Shown: piece after piece, positions 8,281 through 16,316 of the stretch
How positions within the stretch are numbered: position 1 is the first letter of the stretch
Layout of the letters: each line of letters starts with the position of its first letter
Notes under the pieces: model-generated
Database searches by the model: none
The model's input: the letters and a program-made list of their open reading frames with translations, nothing else
What the model was told of the DNA's origin: nothing
Position numbers and translations under genes: made by a program
Source of the DNA: Gemmatimonadota bacterium
GTDB taxonomy: Bacteria > Gemmatimonadota > Gemmatimonadetes > Longimicrobiales > Gaopeijiaceae
DNA: 35,437 nt
Reading direction: 5' to 3'
Assembly: GCA_022826565.1 (NCBI GenBank)
Contig: JAJDUP010000002.1
Span: forward strand, 1 to 35,437

Positions 8281-8507
8281 CAACGCAGAAACCGTCCCTC
8301 GCCGACGCCGTGCAGGCATCGGTCCCACCGGCAACCACGGCGGCCAGCGGGGTCACGCCGTCCAGGCGTGGCAAACGCGCCTGGACCGTCTACCTCGATC
8401 CCGACACGGCCCGCCAACTCAAGGCGCTGGCGGCGCTCAACGACCGCAGCCTCCAGTCCTTCGGCGAGGAGGCGGCCGACCTGCTGATCGAACGCTACAG
8501 CCCATGA
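8277..8507 (+). CDS. Ribbon-helix-helix protein, partition or CopG type
   Basis: Protein of 76 residues. The C-terminal half fits a ribbon-helix-helix DNA-binding fold: RAWTVYLDPDTARQLKALAA (strand and helix) then RSLQSFGEEAADLLIERY. The N-terminus is a flexible tail. In ParA-linked operons this position is held by the small centromere-binding/regulatory protein. The gene is intact while parA is broken, and it overlaps the parA stop by four bases. If expressed, it probably acts only as an autorepressor now. Confidence 0.75.
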   Translation: MTTQKPSLADAVQASVPPATTAASGVTPSRRGKRAWTVYLDPDTARQLKALAALNDRSLQSFGEEAADLLIERYSP

Positions 8508-8582
8508 CCACAGTTCTTGACATGGCTTATCAGTCTATCAGGAAGCGGACGCGCGCGCCGGACGTGCTCGGGGGGCGCCGGA

Positions 8583-8915
8583 ATGAGCGCCTACGCGGGA
8601 GCGCGCACGGACACGGACGGCGGCAGCGTGGGCGTGGTGACCTGTCCGGCCTCCATGACTGGCCCGGTGGACGTGGCAACCCGGCCTGACGCTGGCCCGG
8701 CTGATCGGCGGGGGCGCATCGTGACCCCGGCTCCGTACAAGGCGCACTGCCGACGCTGCGGCGAGTGGTGGGATCTGTCGGCGGGCCGCCTGGCCGACGG
8801 GCGCGGGCTGAAGTGCCCCCGGTGCGGCCACCGTGAGGACGTAGCGCCGGAACTGGCGGCGGCCGCCCGGTGCCGGATGTTCGAGACGACGTTCACCGGA
8901 GGCCCGGAGCGATGA
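8583..8915 (+). CDS. Zinc-ribbon protein
   Basis: The C-terminal 60 residues carry a classic zinc ribbon: HCRRCGEWWDLSAGRLADGR then LKCPRCGHRED, two CxxC knuckles about 24 residues apart. The start is uncertain: ATG 8583 (110 residues) follows a G-rich stretch, but GTG 8721 (64 residues) is just ahead of the recognisable domain and also follows a G run. The stretch between the two is low in family features and may be decayed. The stop overlaps the next ATG (8912). Role unknown; probably nucleic-acid binding. Confidence 0.55.
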   Translation: MSAYAGARTDTDGGSVGVVTCPASMTGPVDVATRPDAGPADRRGRIVTPAPYKAHCRRCGEWWDLSAGRLADGRGLKCPRCGHREDVAPELAAAARCRMFETTFTGGPER

Positions 8916-9398
8916 GGCCCGGCGCGCTGCCCTCCGGTCCCGTGCTCTGCCATGTGACCGCCAACTCGGGACACATGCGGTGGTCCCCGCGCAACGAGGT
9001 GCCGGACCGCATCCTCGCCACGCTCACGGACCAGCTGCGGGTGGCCGTCCATGTGGCCGGTCCCGTCCCCCTCCGAAACGGGTGGACGTTCCACGCCGCG
9101 GCCGACGGCGGCGCGCTGTCGGCCGACGTGCTGCCCCCGGGCGGCGAGGCCGTGGCGTGTCTCGCCGTCGGCGCCGACGCCAGCCCCGAGGCGCGGGCGG
9201 CCTGGTCGGCAGCCGTCGAACGCTGCCCGTGGCACATCCCGCCCTGCGATCCCGCCGACCTGGCGGAGCCCCCCGGAACCCCCGTGGGTGCTCGGCGTGA
9301 TGCTGCCGCGCCTGGCCGAGTACCCTCCGGAGGTCGCGGCATGGCTCGCCGACGTGGAACTGTGCATCGGCTGGGCATGGATCGAGGCGCGGGCGTGA
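8912..9398 (+). pseudogene. Frameshifted hypothetical gene
   Basis: Starts at an ATG overlapping the zinc-ribbon stop. The first frame reads plausibly (HVTANSGHMRWSPRNEVPDR to CPWHIPPCDPADLAEPP). The conserved-looking tail is one frame over (WVLGVMLPRLAEYPPEVAAW, then ADVELCIGWAWIEARA), ending at 9398. The switch lies in the C-rich run near 9270-9285, so a one-base indel has broken the gene, unless it is a sequencing error. Family not recognised. Confidence 0.5.
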
Positions 9399-9658
9399 GC
9401 ACGGATAGCACTCCGGAAGCTCGATCGCGCAAGGGCCGAATCCTGCCTCGAGGCGCGGCGGTCGCGGCCACGTCGCTGGCTGCGAGCTCCGAAACGGCCG
9501 GATTGCGTTGCGGCGCGCCGGTTCTGTCAAATCCGGCCGGAATCGACGCCGTAGGATCGCCTCTAACGGACGAACGCCGGGCCGGGAAGGGTACGGGTAG
9601 GGTCCGATCCGGCCCGATTCGGGGCCGAACCCTTGACGGCGGGGACACGGTGTTGTGA
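9395..9658 (+). CDS. Possible small basic protein
   Basis: GTG at 9395 overlaps the previous stop (GTGA), and its own stop overlaps the GTG at 9655 in the same way. Coupling on both sides is the main support. The 87-residue product is rich in Arg, Gly, Ser and Ala with no known domain. Half of it is read from the repeat and hairpin DNA at 9495-9574, so this may be noncoding DNA that happens to be open. Confidence 0.3.
   Translation: MSTDSTPEARSRKGRILPRGAAVAATSLAASSETAGLRCGAPVLSNPAGIDAVGSPLTDERRAGKGTGRVRSGPIRGRTLDGGDTVL
9495..9539. repeat. 10-bp inverted repeat (possible hairpin)
   Basis: CGGCCGGATT (9495-9504) and AATCCGGCCG (9530-9539) are perfect complements separated by 25 bases. It lies directly before the dispersed repeat copy at 9548. 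Confidence 0.6.
9548..9574 (-). repeat. Dispersed 27-bp repeat, copy A
   Basis: Read on the minus strand, it starts TTCGTCCGTTAGAGGCGATC and ends CTACGGC. It matches copy C (10317-10343) at 25 of 27 positions. Copy B on the other strand (10234-10256) shares the core GTGCGT.AGAGGCGAT. Confidence 0.7.
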
Positions 9659-10140
9659 AGGCCGGATCCTCCGCCGCGCGCGGACCGGCCGAGGGGTGGG
9701 CCGCCGCGATCATCGCACGGGCGAACGGCGAAGCGGCGCCCCCGCTCCACCCCCACCGGCTCGACGTGGCCGTTTCTGACGAGCTGCGCGACGCGCTCCG
9801 GGAAGCGGCCGCGAACGTGCTGTCTCCGTCGCCCCATCCGCTCGAAGGCTGTCCGGAAGCGCGCAAGATGCTGGACTGGCTGCGTGAGCGAACCGCGCAA
9901 CGCCTGGTCCGCGAAATCCTGCGCGCCGGGCTCGGGCTCCCGACCATGGACGGCGACCGCACTCTCGACCGGCTGGCCGCGTGGACCGGCGAACGGCGGC
10001 GGATCGTGGGACACGGCATGGGCCCGGATCGGCCTGGACGGGATTCGTCGCGGGCTGCAACGGCGACTGCACCTTCGAGGACCTGGCGCGGGTGCTGTTC
10101 CCCCGGCCCCGACGACGCCACGCCGTCTGCCATGGCACAA
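9655..10140 (+). pseudogene. Frameshifted hypothetical gene after the partition genes
   Basis: GTG start at 9655 overlapping the previous stop. The first 120 codons look coding (RLDVAVSDELRDALREAAAN, MLDWLRERTAQRLVREILRA, LAAWTGERRRIVGHG). Reading then moves through a second frame (ARIGLDGIRRG, about 10030-10060) and ends in a third (CNGDCTFEDLARVLFPRP, about 10056-10110). At least two indels are needed to restore one protein. Family not recognised. It seems to belong to the same decayed element as parA. Confidence 0.45.
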
Positions 10141-10233
10141 GAGGCGACGGAAACGCCGAGGAGCGACGATTCCGCCCGGCAGGCGCGACGATCGCGCGCC
10201 CCGCCGTGTCCGTCAGCCATCCGAGGGGGGAAA

Positions 10234-10256
10234 GTGCGTCAGAGGCGATTTCTGGC
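10234..10256 (+). repeat. Dispersed repeat, copy B (opposite orientation)
   Basis: GTGCGTCAGAGGCGATTT followed by a diverged tail. It forms an inverted pair with copy C, 60 bases away, sharing GTGCGT.A.AGGCGAT. Confidence 0.5.
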
Positions 10257-10316
10257 GTTTCTGGAGCGGGTGACGGCTCGAAACCCCCGGAGTCGGGCTC
10301 CCCGGCCGAAAAAAAG

Positions 10317-10343
10317 GCCGTAGGATCGCCTGTAACGCACGAA
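10317..10343 (-). repeat. Dispersed 27-bp repeat, copy C
   Basis: On the minus strand it starts TTCGTGCGTTACAGGCGATC and ends CTACGGC, 25 of 27 identical to copy A. An A-rich hairpin (GGCCTTTTTTTCGGCC on this strand) follows directly. The conserved core suggests an element end, a structured RNA part or a recombination site. Confidence 0.65.
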
Positions 10344-10389
10344 ACCCCCGAACCCGTACCTTTCCCTGGCCGACGGCGCGATCGGCACA

Positions 10390-10524
10390 AGACGCCACGG
10401 TTCCACCAGCCGTGCACAGTCTGTGGCCCGCTGACAAGCCCACTGCCTCCGCGCGGGTCTTGCCCGCATTCGTTGCATCGGAATTCCTCTTCCGCTGGAA
10501 CGGGACTCCGGCATGGGGACCCAC
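10390..10524 (-). pseudogene. Possible relic of a TnpB C-terminus
   Basis: The minus frame reads GVPFQRKRNSDATNAGKTRA, then LSAGHRLCTAGGTVASCADR and GQGKVRVRG. This resembles the end of TnpB proteins (CGxxxDRDxNAAxNI, then AGH..ACGGTV and a short Q-x-P tail). The zinc-finger cysteines are not clear and upstream parts are absent. If right, the repeats to its left (copies C and A) would sit where the transposon right end or guide RNA lies. Weak evidence. Confidence 0.3.
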
Positions 10525-11145
10525 TGTGTCAAACGGCCACCCCCAACTTCAATAGTGCGCATGGATGTGCGCAGCGGGGGACCCCCGCGGCCGGAGTCCC
10601 GCCGCGGCCGATTTCCCGCCTAGCCACCCCTCCCCCCGGCCCCCGGCCCCGGCCAGCGCCGACCGCAGACGGGCGGCCCGCGCCCCTTCCTGCCCCTCGA
10701 CTGGCCCCCGTTTCGCCCCTGCTGGCGGCAGTGGTCGCGTCCTATCGACCGGATTGAGGCCGGGAATCGGACGCAAAAGCGCCCCTGACAGTCTGCTGGC
10801 CACCACGGCACCGCCGGGAAGGGAGACGAAGGCACGCAGAGAGGTCGAAACAGGCTCGGGCGACCGATCCGACCGCCGGAATCAGGTCGCTGGCCGTCGC
10901 CATCGCCTCCCCGAAGCGTGTCGCTGGCCGCCCAGCCCGCCGATTTCCGGCTGCCCTCGGACACCGAGCCGAACAGCGAACCCCTCGCCAGCCTCCGGCA
11001 GACTGGCCCGCGAGACGACCGCACCGCACGCCCCGTTGGTCAGGGCGAGCTGAATCCGACTCCATGCGCCGAATCCGGCGACTCTCTCCACACTCCGAGT
11101 ACGCAGCGCTGGTGTCGATTTTCCCACTGCCCTTGCGCACCCCTA

Positions 11146-12324
11146 CTATAGCTGATAACTCCAGTTGTAGGGTAGGAACCCCTCGTCACGGTCCCAATCC
11201 GACGAGAAGTAGTAGGTGACCTGCTCGGACCCGCCGCTAACATCGGCCCCGTAGGACTGGGCATGCCCCGTGGTGAACCACTCGTTGCCGAATACCTCGC
11301 GGTCGTAGGCGAGCACGTTGAACTCGACGATCTCGCCCGCGTTGCAGCGGTACCTGTCGAAGGCGGCGGGGTCCGCGCCCTCGGGGACCGGAGCGGTCTG
11401 GGACACGCCCGAGCAGGTGTACCAGGTGCTGGGGAACGTCTGCTCGGGATCGGTCATCCAGTTGGCGCCCTGCTTCATGGTCACATTGACCCTGGGAGCC
11501 CCCCGGTTGCCCCGCTTCGTGATGATCTGGATGACTCCGTTGGTGGCCTCCGTCCCGTACAGGGTGGCGGCCGCCGGCCCCTTGATGATCTCGATGGACT
11601 CGATGTCGTCGGGGTTGAAGTCGTTGATCCTGGACGGCTGGCCACCGCTGTCGAAGCCGATGCCCCCGAAGAGGGACGTGTTGTCCTCTCCATTGACCCG
11701 GACTCCGTCCACGTAGACCAGCGGGGTGGCGGCAAGCGAAATGGAGCTCGCGCCCCTGATCCGCATTACGCCGCCGGCGCCGATCTCGCCGCCCGAGCTC
11801 ATAACGCGGACCCCCGTCACCTGGGAGCCCAGCATGTTCTGGATGGACATGGCCGGAGCGATCTCTTCCAGCGCATCGGCGGTGACCTTGCCCACGGCGT
11901 TGCCGATGGCCCGGGTCTGCTGGCCGCCGGCGGTGCCAGTCACGACGATCTCGTCAAGCGAGATGGCCGCCTCCGTGAGTGCGAGGGTCAGGTCGACCTG
12001 GCCCGCCTGGGCGGTCTCAGAGAAGGCGCGGTACCCGATCATGACCACGTCCAGGGTGACCTGCTGGCCCGGCACATTCAGGATCAGAAAGCGCCCGCGG
12101 TTGTCGGTGAGCGTGCCCAGCTGGGTACCCTGGACGGCGACCTGGGCGCCGGCGATGGGTCGCTGGGTCGCCGCATCCACCACCGTGCCGCCCACAGGCT
12201 GCTGGGCGAGGGCGGGTGCGGGTGCGGCGAAGAGGAGGAGCACTGCTGCGAGCGTGACGCAAGACCACCTGTTCAGTCGGTGGCGATCCGCTCGGCGGGG
12301 GAGGAGTGAAAAATCGCTTCGCAT
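11146..12324 (-). pseudogene. SusC/RagA-type TonB-dependent receptor, C-terminally truncated
   Basis: N-terminal 392 residues of an outer-membrane receptor that normally runs to about 1000. ATG 12324 follows GGAGGTGG. Signal peptide to about residue 40 (LLLFAAPAPALAQQ), carboxypeptidase-D-regulatory-like domain (VGGTVVDAATQRPIAGAQVA, ending VVMIGYRAFSE), then the TonB plug (LDEIVVTGTAGGQQTRAIGN, MRIRGASSISLAATPLVYVD, ATLYGTEATNGVIQIITKRG). Only the first barrel strands remain (YYFSSDWDRDEGFLPYNWSY) before TAG at 11146. The missing 3' part abuts the decayed mobile element, so that element or a linked deletion removed it. No SusD partner is present. A plug without a barrel is unlikely to work. 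Confidence 0.88.
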
Positions 12325-12492
12325 AAACCACCTCCAGCGCGAGAGATACTGCCTCAGCCTCCGAGGGCTGAGTACTTCAGGAACAGCGCGCTTGTGGGAG
12401 GAGCGCGCTTGAGGGCCATTCTCAGGGCCTGGCCTGCGGGATCCGCCTCCGTCGCCCAAGACCTACCAGGCGTGTCCAACTCTTGGATACTT

Positions 12493-12510
12493 GTATGTAT
12501 ATATGTATAC
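12493..12510. promoter_or_regulatory. AT-rich interrupted palindrome, possible operator
   Basis: GTATgtATATATgtATAC, an 18-bp palindrome with two 2-base interruptions, in an otherwise GC-rich intergenic region about 170 bases before the SusC relic start. The same architecture (GTAT-N2-six bases-N2-ATAC) occurs at 34817-34834. Confidence 0.45.
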
Positions 12511-12672
12511 CTGACTGGTTGAACCGCAAGTGCCTTACACGGGACGAAGCTGCCGCAAACCGTCACCACATGCAGGAATCACTCACAAGATGAGTGTGGT
12601 GCCCCAGAATCCTCACCAATGATCGCCGACCCCAGTGACACGCCGCTACGCTGGCAACGTAGACCCAGAATA

Positions 12673-12709
12673 GTAAAGGCGGCATTACAGAATGTAATGC
12701 CGCCTTTAC
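12673..12709 (-). terminator. Strong hairpin terminator of the TPR gene
   Basis: A perfect 16-bp stem (GTAAAGGCGGCATTAC / GTAATGCCGCCTTTAC) with a 5-base loop lies 24 bases past the stop of the minus-strand TPR gene. The following bases on that strand are only moderately T-rich, so termination efficiency is uncertain. Confidence 0.7.
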
Positions 12710-12733
12710 ATTGTGCCTTCCGGTTTCAGCCCC

Positions 12734-14353
12734 CTACCGGCTGGAACTCCCGCCATCAGCATCCTGCTCGGCCACGAACCCACGCGCCTCGTCGAGTCCG
12801 GAGATTCCTTCACGGCCCTCCCAGAGCGCCGCAACCTTCGCGTAGTTCTCGAGCGCGACCATGGTGTTGCCCATCGCGGCATTGGCGCGCGCCAGCCCCA
12901 GCAACGAGCGAGGTCGGCCGGCCATGCGCATCAGCGAGGTCTCGAACATCTCGGCCGCGTCCTCCGGGCGGTCCAGTTCGAGGAGCAGCTCGCCGTACAG
13001 CTCGTGCACCGGCTTGACCGGGTTGGCCGAGCCGCGCGGCGGCGCCATGGCCTCGACGGTCTCGACGGCCTTGTCCATGAAGTCGGTGGCCATGTCGCCG
13101 TGACCCATGCCCTGGTGCAGCAGCGCGCTGACCTGCATGTGCATGACGTGGTCGTAGCCGCGGCCCTCGGACTTCTCGCCGAGCGCCTTCTCGGCGGCGG
13201 CGAGCGTTTCCTGATCGCCGGTCCGCGCCGCGCTGAGACCGGTGGCGAGCAGTTCGACGGAGCGCATGTCATCGGTGACGGGCCGCACGTCCCACTCCTC
13301 GGTCTCGACCGTGTAGCGCGACTTCAGGAGCGGCAGCGCGCCCCGCGCCCGCTCGATTCCGGCCGGCCCGCGCGCGCCGCCCACCTCGAAGCCCTCGTGC
13401 TCGACCATGGACGCGATCCGCTCGATCCACACGCGCGCCTTGGCGTAGTCGCCGCGCTGCAGGTCGCCGTACTGGCCCCAGTCCAGCGAGTGCACCGCGT
13501 CGCCGAGCGCGTCGCCCGGCTCCCACAGCTCCACCGCCACGTCGTAGGCGGACTGGTTGTGTCCCGAGACCAGATCCCACATGCCGTGCTGGATGAAGAT
13601 GTGCGTGGGCATGTGGCGCGCGTGCGACACCGCAGGCGCGATTCCGGCGAAGGCGTAGGCCGCCTCCAGCGCCAGCGGCGCGTTGATGGGATGGTCGAAG
13701 GAGTGGATGGTGTAGTGGGCCGCGCCGGGGTGGACCGGGTTGTCGTTCAGCAGCTTGAGCGCGATCGTGCCGGCGCGGATGTTGTAGCGCTCGGTCACGT
13801 TGCCGTTCAGGCGGTTGACGCCCAGGAGCGACAGCGCGTAGAACGCCGCGATCTCGGGATCGTCGGGATACGCCTCGTGCAGGCCGCCCATCGCCTCCAT
13901 GTACTCGAAGCGGCGCTTGGTGTGGTCGCCGTCGCCCCAGAGAATCTCGACCGCGCGCATGAGCCCCTTCTCGCGCTCGGTGGGCGCCTTGGCGATGCGC
14001 TCCTCGGGTGTCGGTGCGAGACGCTCCAGGGCCTTGCGCGGCTCGGTCGGGTCCATGTTGGTGACGAGCGGGTGGTTGTAGGCGAGCGACTCGCCCCAGT
14101 AGGCCAGCGCGAAGTCGGGATCGATCGCCTGGGCCGCGTGGAACTGCTCGCGCGCCTGCTTCCAGCCGAAGCTGTGCAGGATCGCCACGCCCCGGAGGAA
14201 GTGGTTCTGGGCCTCGCCGGTGGCCGAGGTCGGGAAGTCGATGACGCCAACCTCGTCGAACTGGGCGGCCGCGGGCGGCGGCGCGACGAGGGCAGCGAGG
14301 ACAAGGGCAGCGGCGGCGGCCGTGCTCCAAACGGTCGTGCTCGATCTCTTCAT
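12734..14353 (-). CDS. Exported TPR-repeat protein
   Basis: Protein of 539 residues. ATG 14353 is preferred over ATG 14362 because AGAGGA lies 8 bases upstream of it. Signal peptide to about residue 31 (AAAALVLAALVAPPPAAAQ). The mature part is alpha-helical with tetratricopeptide-type pairs (FLRGVAILHSFGWKQAREQF, then QAIDPDFALAYWGESLAY; later HELYGELLLELDRPEDAAEM, SLLGLARANAAMGNTMVALE). A conserved His-rich stretch, HARHMPTHIFIQHGMWD, sits in the middle. Predicted periplasmic scaffold. Substrate or partner unknown. Transcribed alone, with a strong hairpin downstream; 79 bases separate it from the aminotransferase-like gene upstream. Confidence 0.8.
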   Translation of the reverse strand: MKRSSTTVWSTAAAAALVLAALVAPPPAAAQFDEVGVIDFPTSATGEAQNHFLRGVAILHSFGWKQAREQFHAAQAIDPDFALAYWGESLAYNHPLVTNMDPTEPRKALERLAPTPEERIAKAPTEREKGLMRAVEILWGDGDHTKRRFEYMEAMGGLHEAYPDDPEIAAFYALSLLGVNRLNGNVTERYNIRAGTIALKLLNDNPVHPGAAHYTIHSFDHPINAPLALEAAYAFAGIAPAVSHARHMPTHIFIQHGMWDLVSGHNQSAYDVAVELWEPGDALGDAVHSLDWGQYGDLQRGDYAKARVWIERIASMVEHEGFEVGGARGPAGIERARGALPLLKSRYTVETEEWDVRPVTDDMRSVELLATGLSAARTGDQETLAAAEKALGEKSEGRGYDHVMHMQVSALLHQGMGHGDMATDFMDKAVETVEAMAPPRGSANPVKPVHELYGELLLELDRPEDAAEMFETSLMRMAGRPRSLLGLARANAAMGNTMVALENYAKVAALWEGREGISGLDEARGFVAEQDADGGSSSR

Positions 14354-14432
14354 GTCGATCATCCTCTCGCTTCGGCCGCTCTCTCGGCCGTGTGGTTCAA
14401 AGCCCGGGGACCAGCCCCCGCGGCGGTACTGT

Positions 14433-15806
14433 TCAGGCCTCGGACACTGCCGCGGCCATGTTATCCAATGCCCTCTCTACAATAGCACGCGGAGAGGCCA
14501 GGTTCATGCGCATGTAGCCATCTCCTCCGGTGCCGTAGTTGGATCCGGGGTTGAGGAACACCCCCGAGCGCTCGGCGAACCAGCGCTGCACCACCTTCTC
14601 GGCGTTCATGTCGGCGTCGCCCTCGGCGACCTCGCGCGCGGCGGTCTCGCGGGCCCCGATCCGGTCGGCGAAATCGCGCACGTTCAGCCAGGCGAGGTAG
14701 GTGCCCTGCCCCTTGCGGTGGCGGATGCCGGGGAGGTTGTCGCGAATGAACGCCTGCGCGTAGTCGTGGTTGGCGTCGAGGTAGGCCAGGAGGTCGTCGA
14801 GCCAGGGCGCGCCCTCGGTGAGCGCCGCGCGGGTCGCGACCATGCCCAGGGTGCTGAGATCGGCGCGCGTGTTGCTCTTGACGCGCTCCAGCAGGTCCCG
14901 GTTGGTCGAGTGGAACCACGCCACCTTCATCGCCGCCAGACTGAAGGACTTGCTGGCCGACGAGAAGGTGAGGCTGTTGTCGACGATGTCCCTGTCGGGG
15001 AGGCTGGCGAAGGGCGTGAAGGTGCTGCCCTTCGTGACGAAATCGCGGTGGATCTCGTCGGCGAGGACGACCACGCGGTGCTTCAGGCAGATCTCGCCCA
15101 TGCGGGTGAGGTCCTCGGCGGACCAGCAGTTGCCGGTCGGGTTCTGCGGGTTGCACAGGATGAAGGTGTTGCACCGCCGGGCGCGCCGCTCGAAGTCGTC
15201 GAAGTCGATGGAGTACCTGCCGCCCGCGTCGACGATCATTGGGTTGTCGCTCGTGACCGTGCGGGTGAAGCGGAGGTCGGTGTAGAAGCCTGAGTAGGTG
15301 GGCGTGTTGAGAACGACGCTGGTGCCAGGGGGCGAGAAGGTGTGGAGCGCGCCGATCAGGCCCGGGTGGACGCCGGTGGTGAAGACGACGGTGGAGGGGT
15401 CGACCTCGACGCCGTAGCGGCGGTGTTCCCACTCGGCGACCGCCTCCGCGTAGGCGGCGGGGCGGTGCATGTAGCCCCAGTTCTCGTGGGCGCAGCGTTC
15501 GGCCAGGGCCTGGGTGATGCAGGGGGCCGCGCGGAAGTCCATGTCCGCGACGCCCATCCCCGCGACGATGTTGTCGCCGAACTGGTCGATCGCGCGGTCC
15601 CAGCGGACGCTGTCGGTGCCGACGCGGTCGTAGACCTCGTTGAAGTCGTAGTCGTCGCTGGGGAGCGCGAGCAGCGGGCGGGGGTGCGGGGCGGCGGTGT
15701 GGGCCACGAGACGGGAGGCGCCCGCTGTGCCGGCGACGCCGACGAGAGCGGTGCTCCCGGCGCGCCGGAGGAAGTTTCTGCGGCTGAATCGTTGCGTTTT
15801 CGGCAT
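14433..15806 (-). CDS. Tat-exported PLP-dependent enzyme, PatB/MalY-like fold type I
   Basis: Protein of 457 residues. The N-terminus has a twin-arginine signal (SRRNFLRRAG plus a hydrophobic stretch). The rest is aminotransferase class I/II of the PatB/MalY cystathionine beta-lyase branch: WGYMHRPAAYAEAVAEWEHR, TTGVHPGLIGAL, NPQNPTGN, LADEIHRDF and the PLP lysine K286 in SSASKSF. The late Arg for the substrate carboxylate is in GYMRMNLASPRAIVE. Likely C-S lyase or aminotransferase on a periplasmic amino acid; the exact reaction cannot be read. Unusual in that this cytosolic-type enzyme is exported, which requires folding with PLP before Tat transport. ATG 15806 has GGAG about 8 bases upstream. 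Confidence 0.85.
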   Translation of the reverse strand: MPKTQRFSRRNFLRRAGSTALVGVAGTAGASRLVAHTAAPHPRPLLALPSDDYDFNEVYDRVGTDSVRWDRAIDQFGDNIVAGMGVADMDFRAAPCITQALAERCAHENWGYMHRPAAYAEAVAEWEHRRYGVEVDPSTVVFTTGVHPGLIGALHTFSPPGTSVVLNTPTYSGFYTDLRFTRTVTSDNPMIVDAGGRYSIDFDDFERRARRCNTFILCNPQNPTGNCWSAEDLTRMGEICLKHRVVVLADEIHRDFVTKGSTFTPFASLPDRDIVDNSLTFSSASKSFSLAAMKVAWFHSTNRDLLERVKSNTRADLSTLGMVATRAALTEGAPWLDDLLAYLDANHDYAQAFIRDNLPGIRHRKGQGTYLAWLNVRDFADRIGARETAAREVAEGDADMNAEKVVQRWFAERSGVFLNPGSNYGTGGDGYMRMNLASPRAIVERALDNMAAAVSEA

Positions 15807-16313
15807 GCGGGCGGCTCCACTGGGCGGTGTTCCGGTTTCGGTCAGAATGGACCGGCGGAACCGCGTGCGCAAGTTACGGAAGCGCGTGTGCAAGTTATAT
15901 TGAAAGCGGCGTCTGCGGCCTGCCGCATTGAAAACCGGAGAAACGGCGAACAGGTGACCACGTTTACGAGATGGGAATGCGTGAATCTGGAGTGCAGCTA
16001 TCGCCGACCCGTCTTTCGCGTCGCCGGCGTGCACAAAACTCCCCCGAGGTGCTTCATCTGTTCCAGGGCCATGGAGAAGGATCGGCAGCCCGTCCTCAGC
16101 GCATCGGCTCCTCCTCGGCAATAATCCCGGTCTCATCCGCCGCCCGGCCGACCAGTAGATCGGCTTCGCGGACGCGATAATCTCCTCGGCCTGCCCGGGC
16201 GTCGTGATGCGCGGATCGGCCAGGCTGGGCCTGAAAGCTGACGGTGCATGACCATCCGGGTGTCCCCGTGTGGCGAGCGCGGGCGTTAGTAGCAAATTGA
16301 TATCGTTATGATA
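15807..16313. other. Intergenic region without a recognised gene
   Basis: About 500 bases between two minus-strand genes. Several short frames read pieces that could be decayed protein, for example LLVGRAADETGIIAEEEPMR on the minus strand ending near 16100. None is long enough or in consistent frame. It probably includes the promoter of the PLP enzyme. Confidence 0.4.
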
Positions 16314-16316
16314 TCA
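16298..16316 (-). terminator. Hairpin overlapping the stop of the propeller gene
   Basis: TGATATC-GTTAT-GATATCA, a 7-bp perfect stem. The TGA stop of the minus-strand gene is its first arm. No long T run follows, so termination is uncertain; it could instead protect the mRNA end. Confidence 0.4.

Larger units (their letters stand above)
10141..11145. other. Non-coding, repeat-rich junction region
   Basis: About 1 kb with no convincing intact gene. It holds two copies of the dispersed repeat (10234-10256 and 10317-10343), an A-loop hairpin CGGCC-GAAAAAAA-GGCCG at 10304-10320, a duplicated GAAACCCCCG motif and, on the minus strand, a possible TnpB C-terminal relic. From about 10600 it is very GC-rich without clear structure. 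It ends at the truncated SusC gene. Confidence 0.45.
12325..12733. other. Intergenic region upstream of the SusC relic
   Basis: No gene seen. It contains an AT-rich interrupted palindrome at 12493-12510 and the strong hairpin at 12673-12709, each listed separately. Confidence 0.6.

Noticed and set aside
10742..11140. Minus-strand frames before the SusC relic
   Set aside because: Two overlapping frames are open but neither has a convincing start, domain or composition, so they were left out.
11263..12309. Long plus-strand frame opposite the SusC relic
   Set aside because: It lies fully antisense to a recognised plug domain and its composition is typical of GC-rich antisense translation.
12713..14485. 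590-codon plus-strand frame opposite the TPR gene
   Set aside because: The antisense product is rich in Arg, Val, His and Gly without domains. The minus-strand gene has a signal peptide, TPR pattern and terminator.
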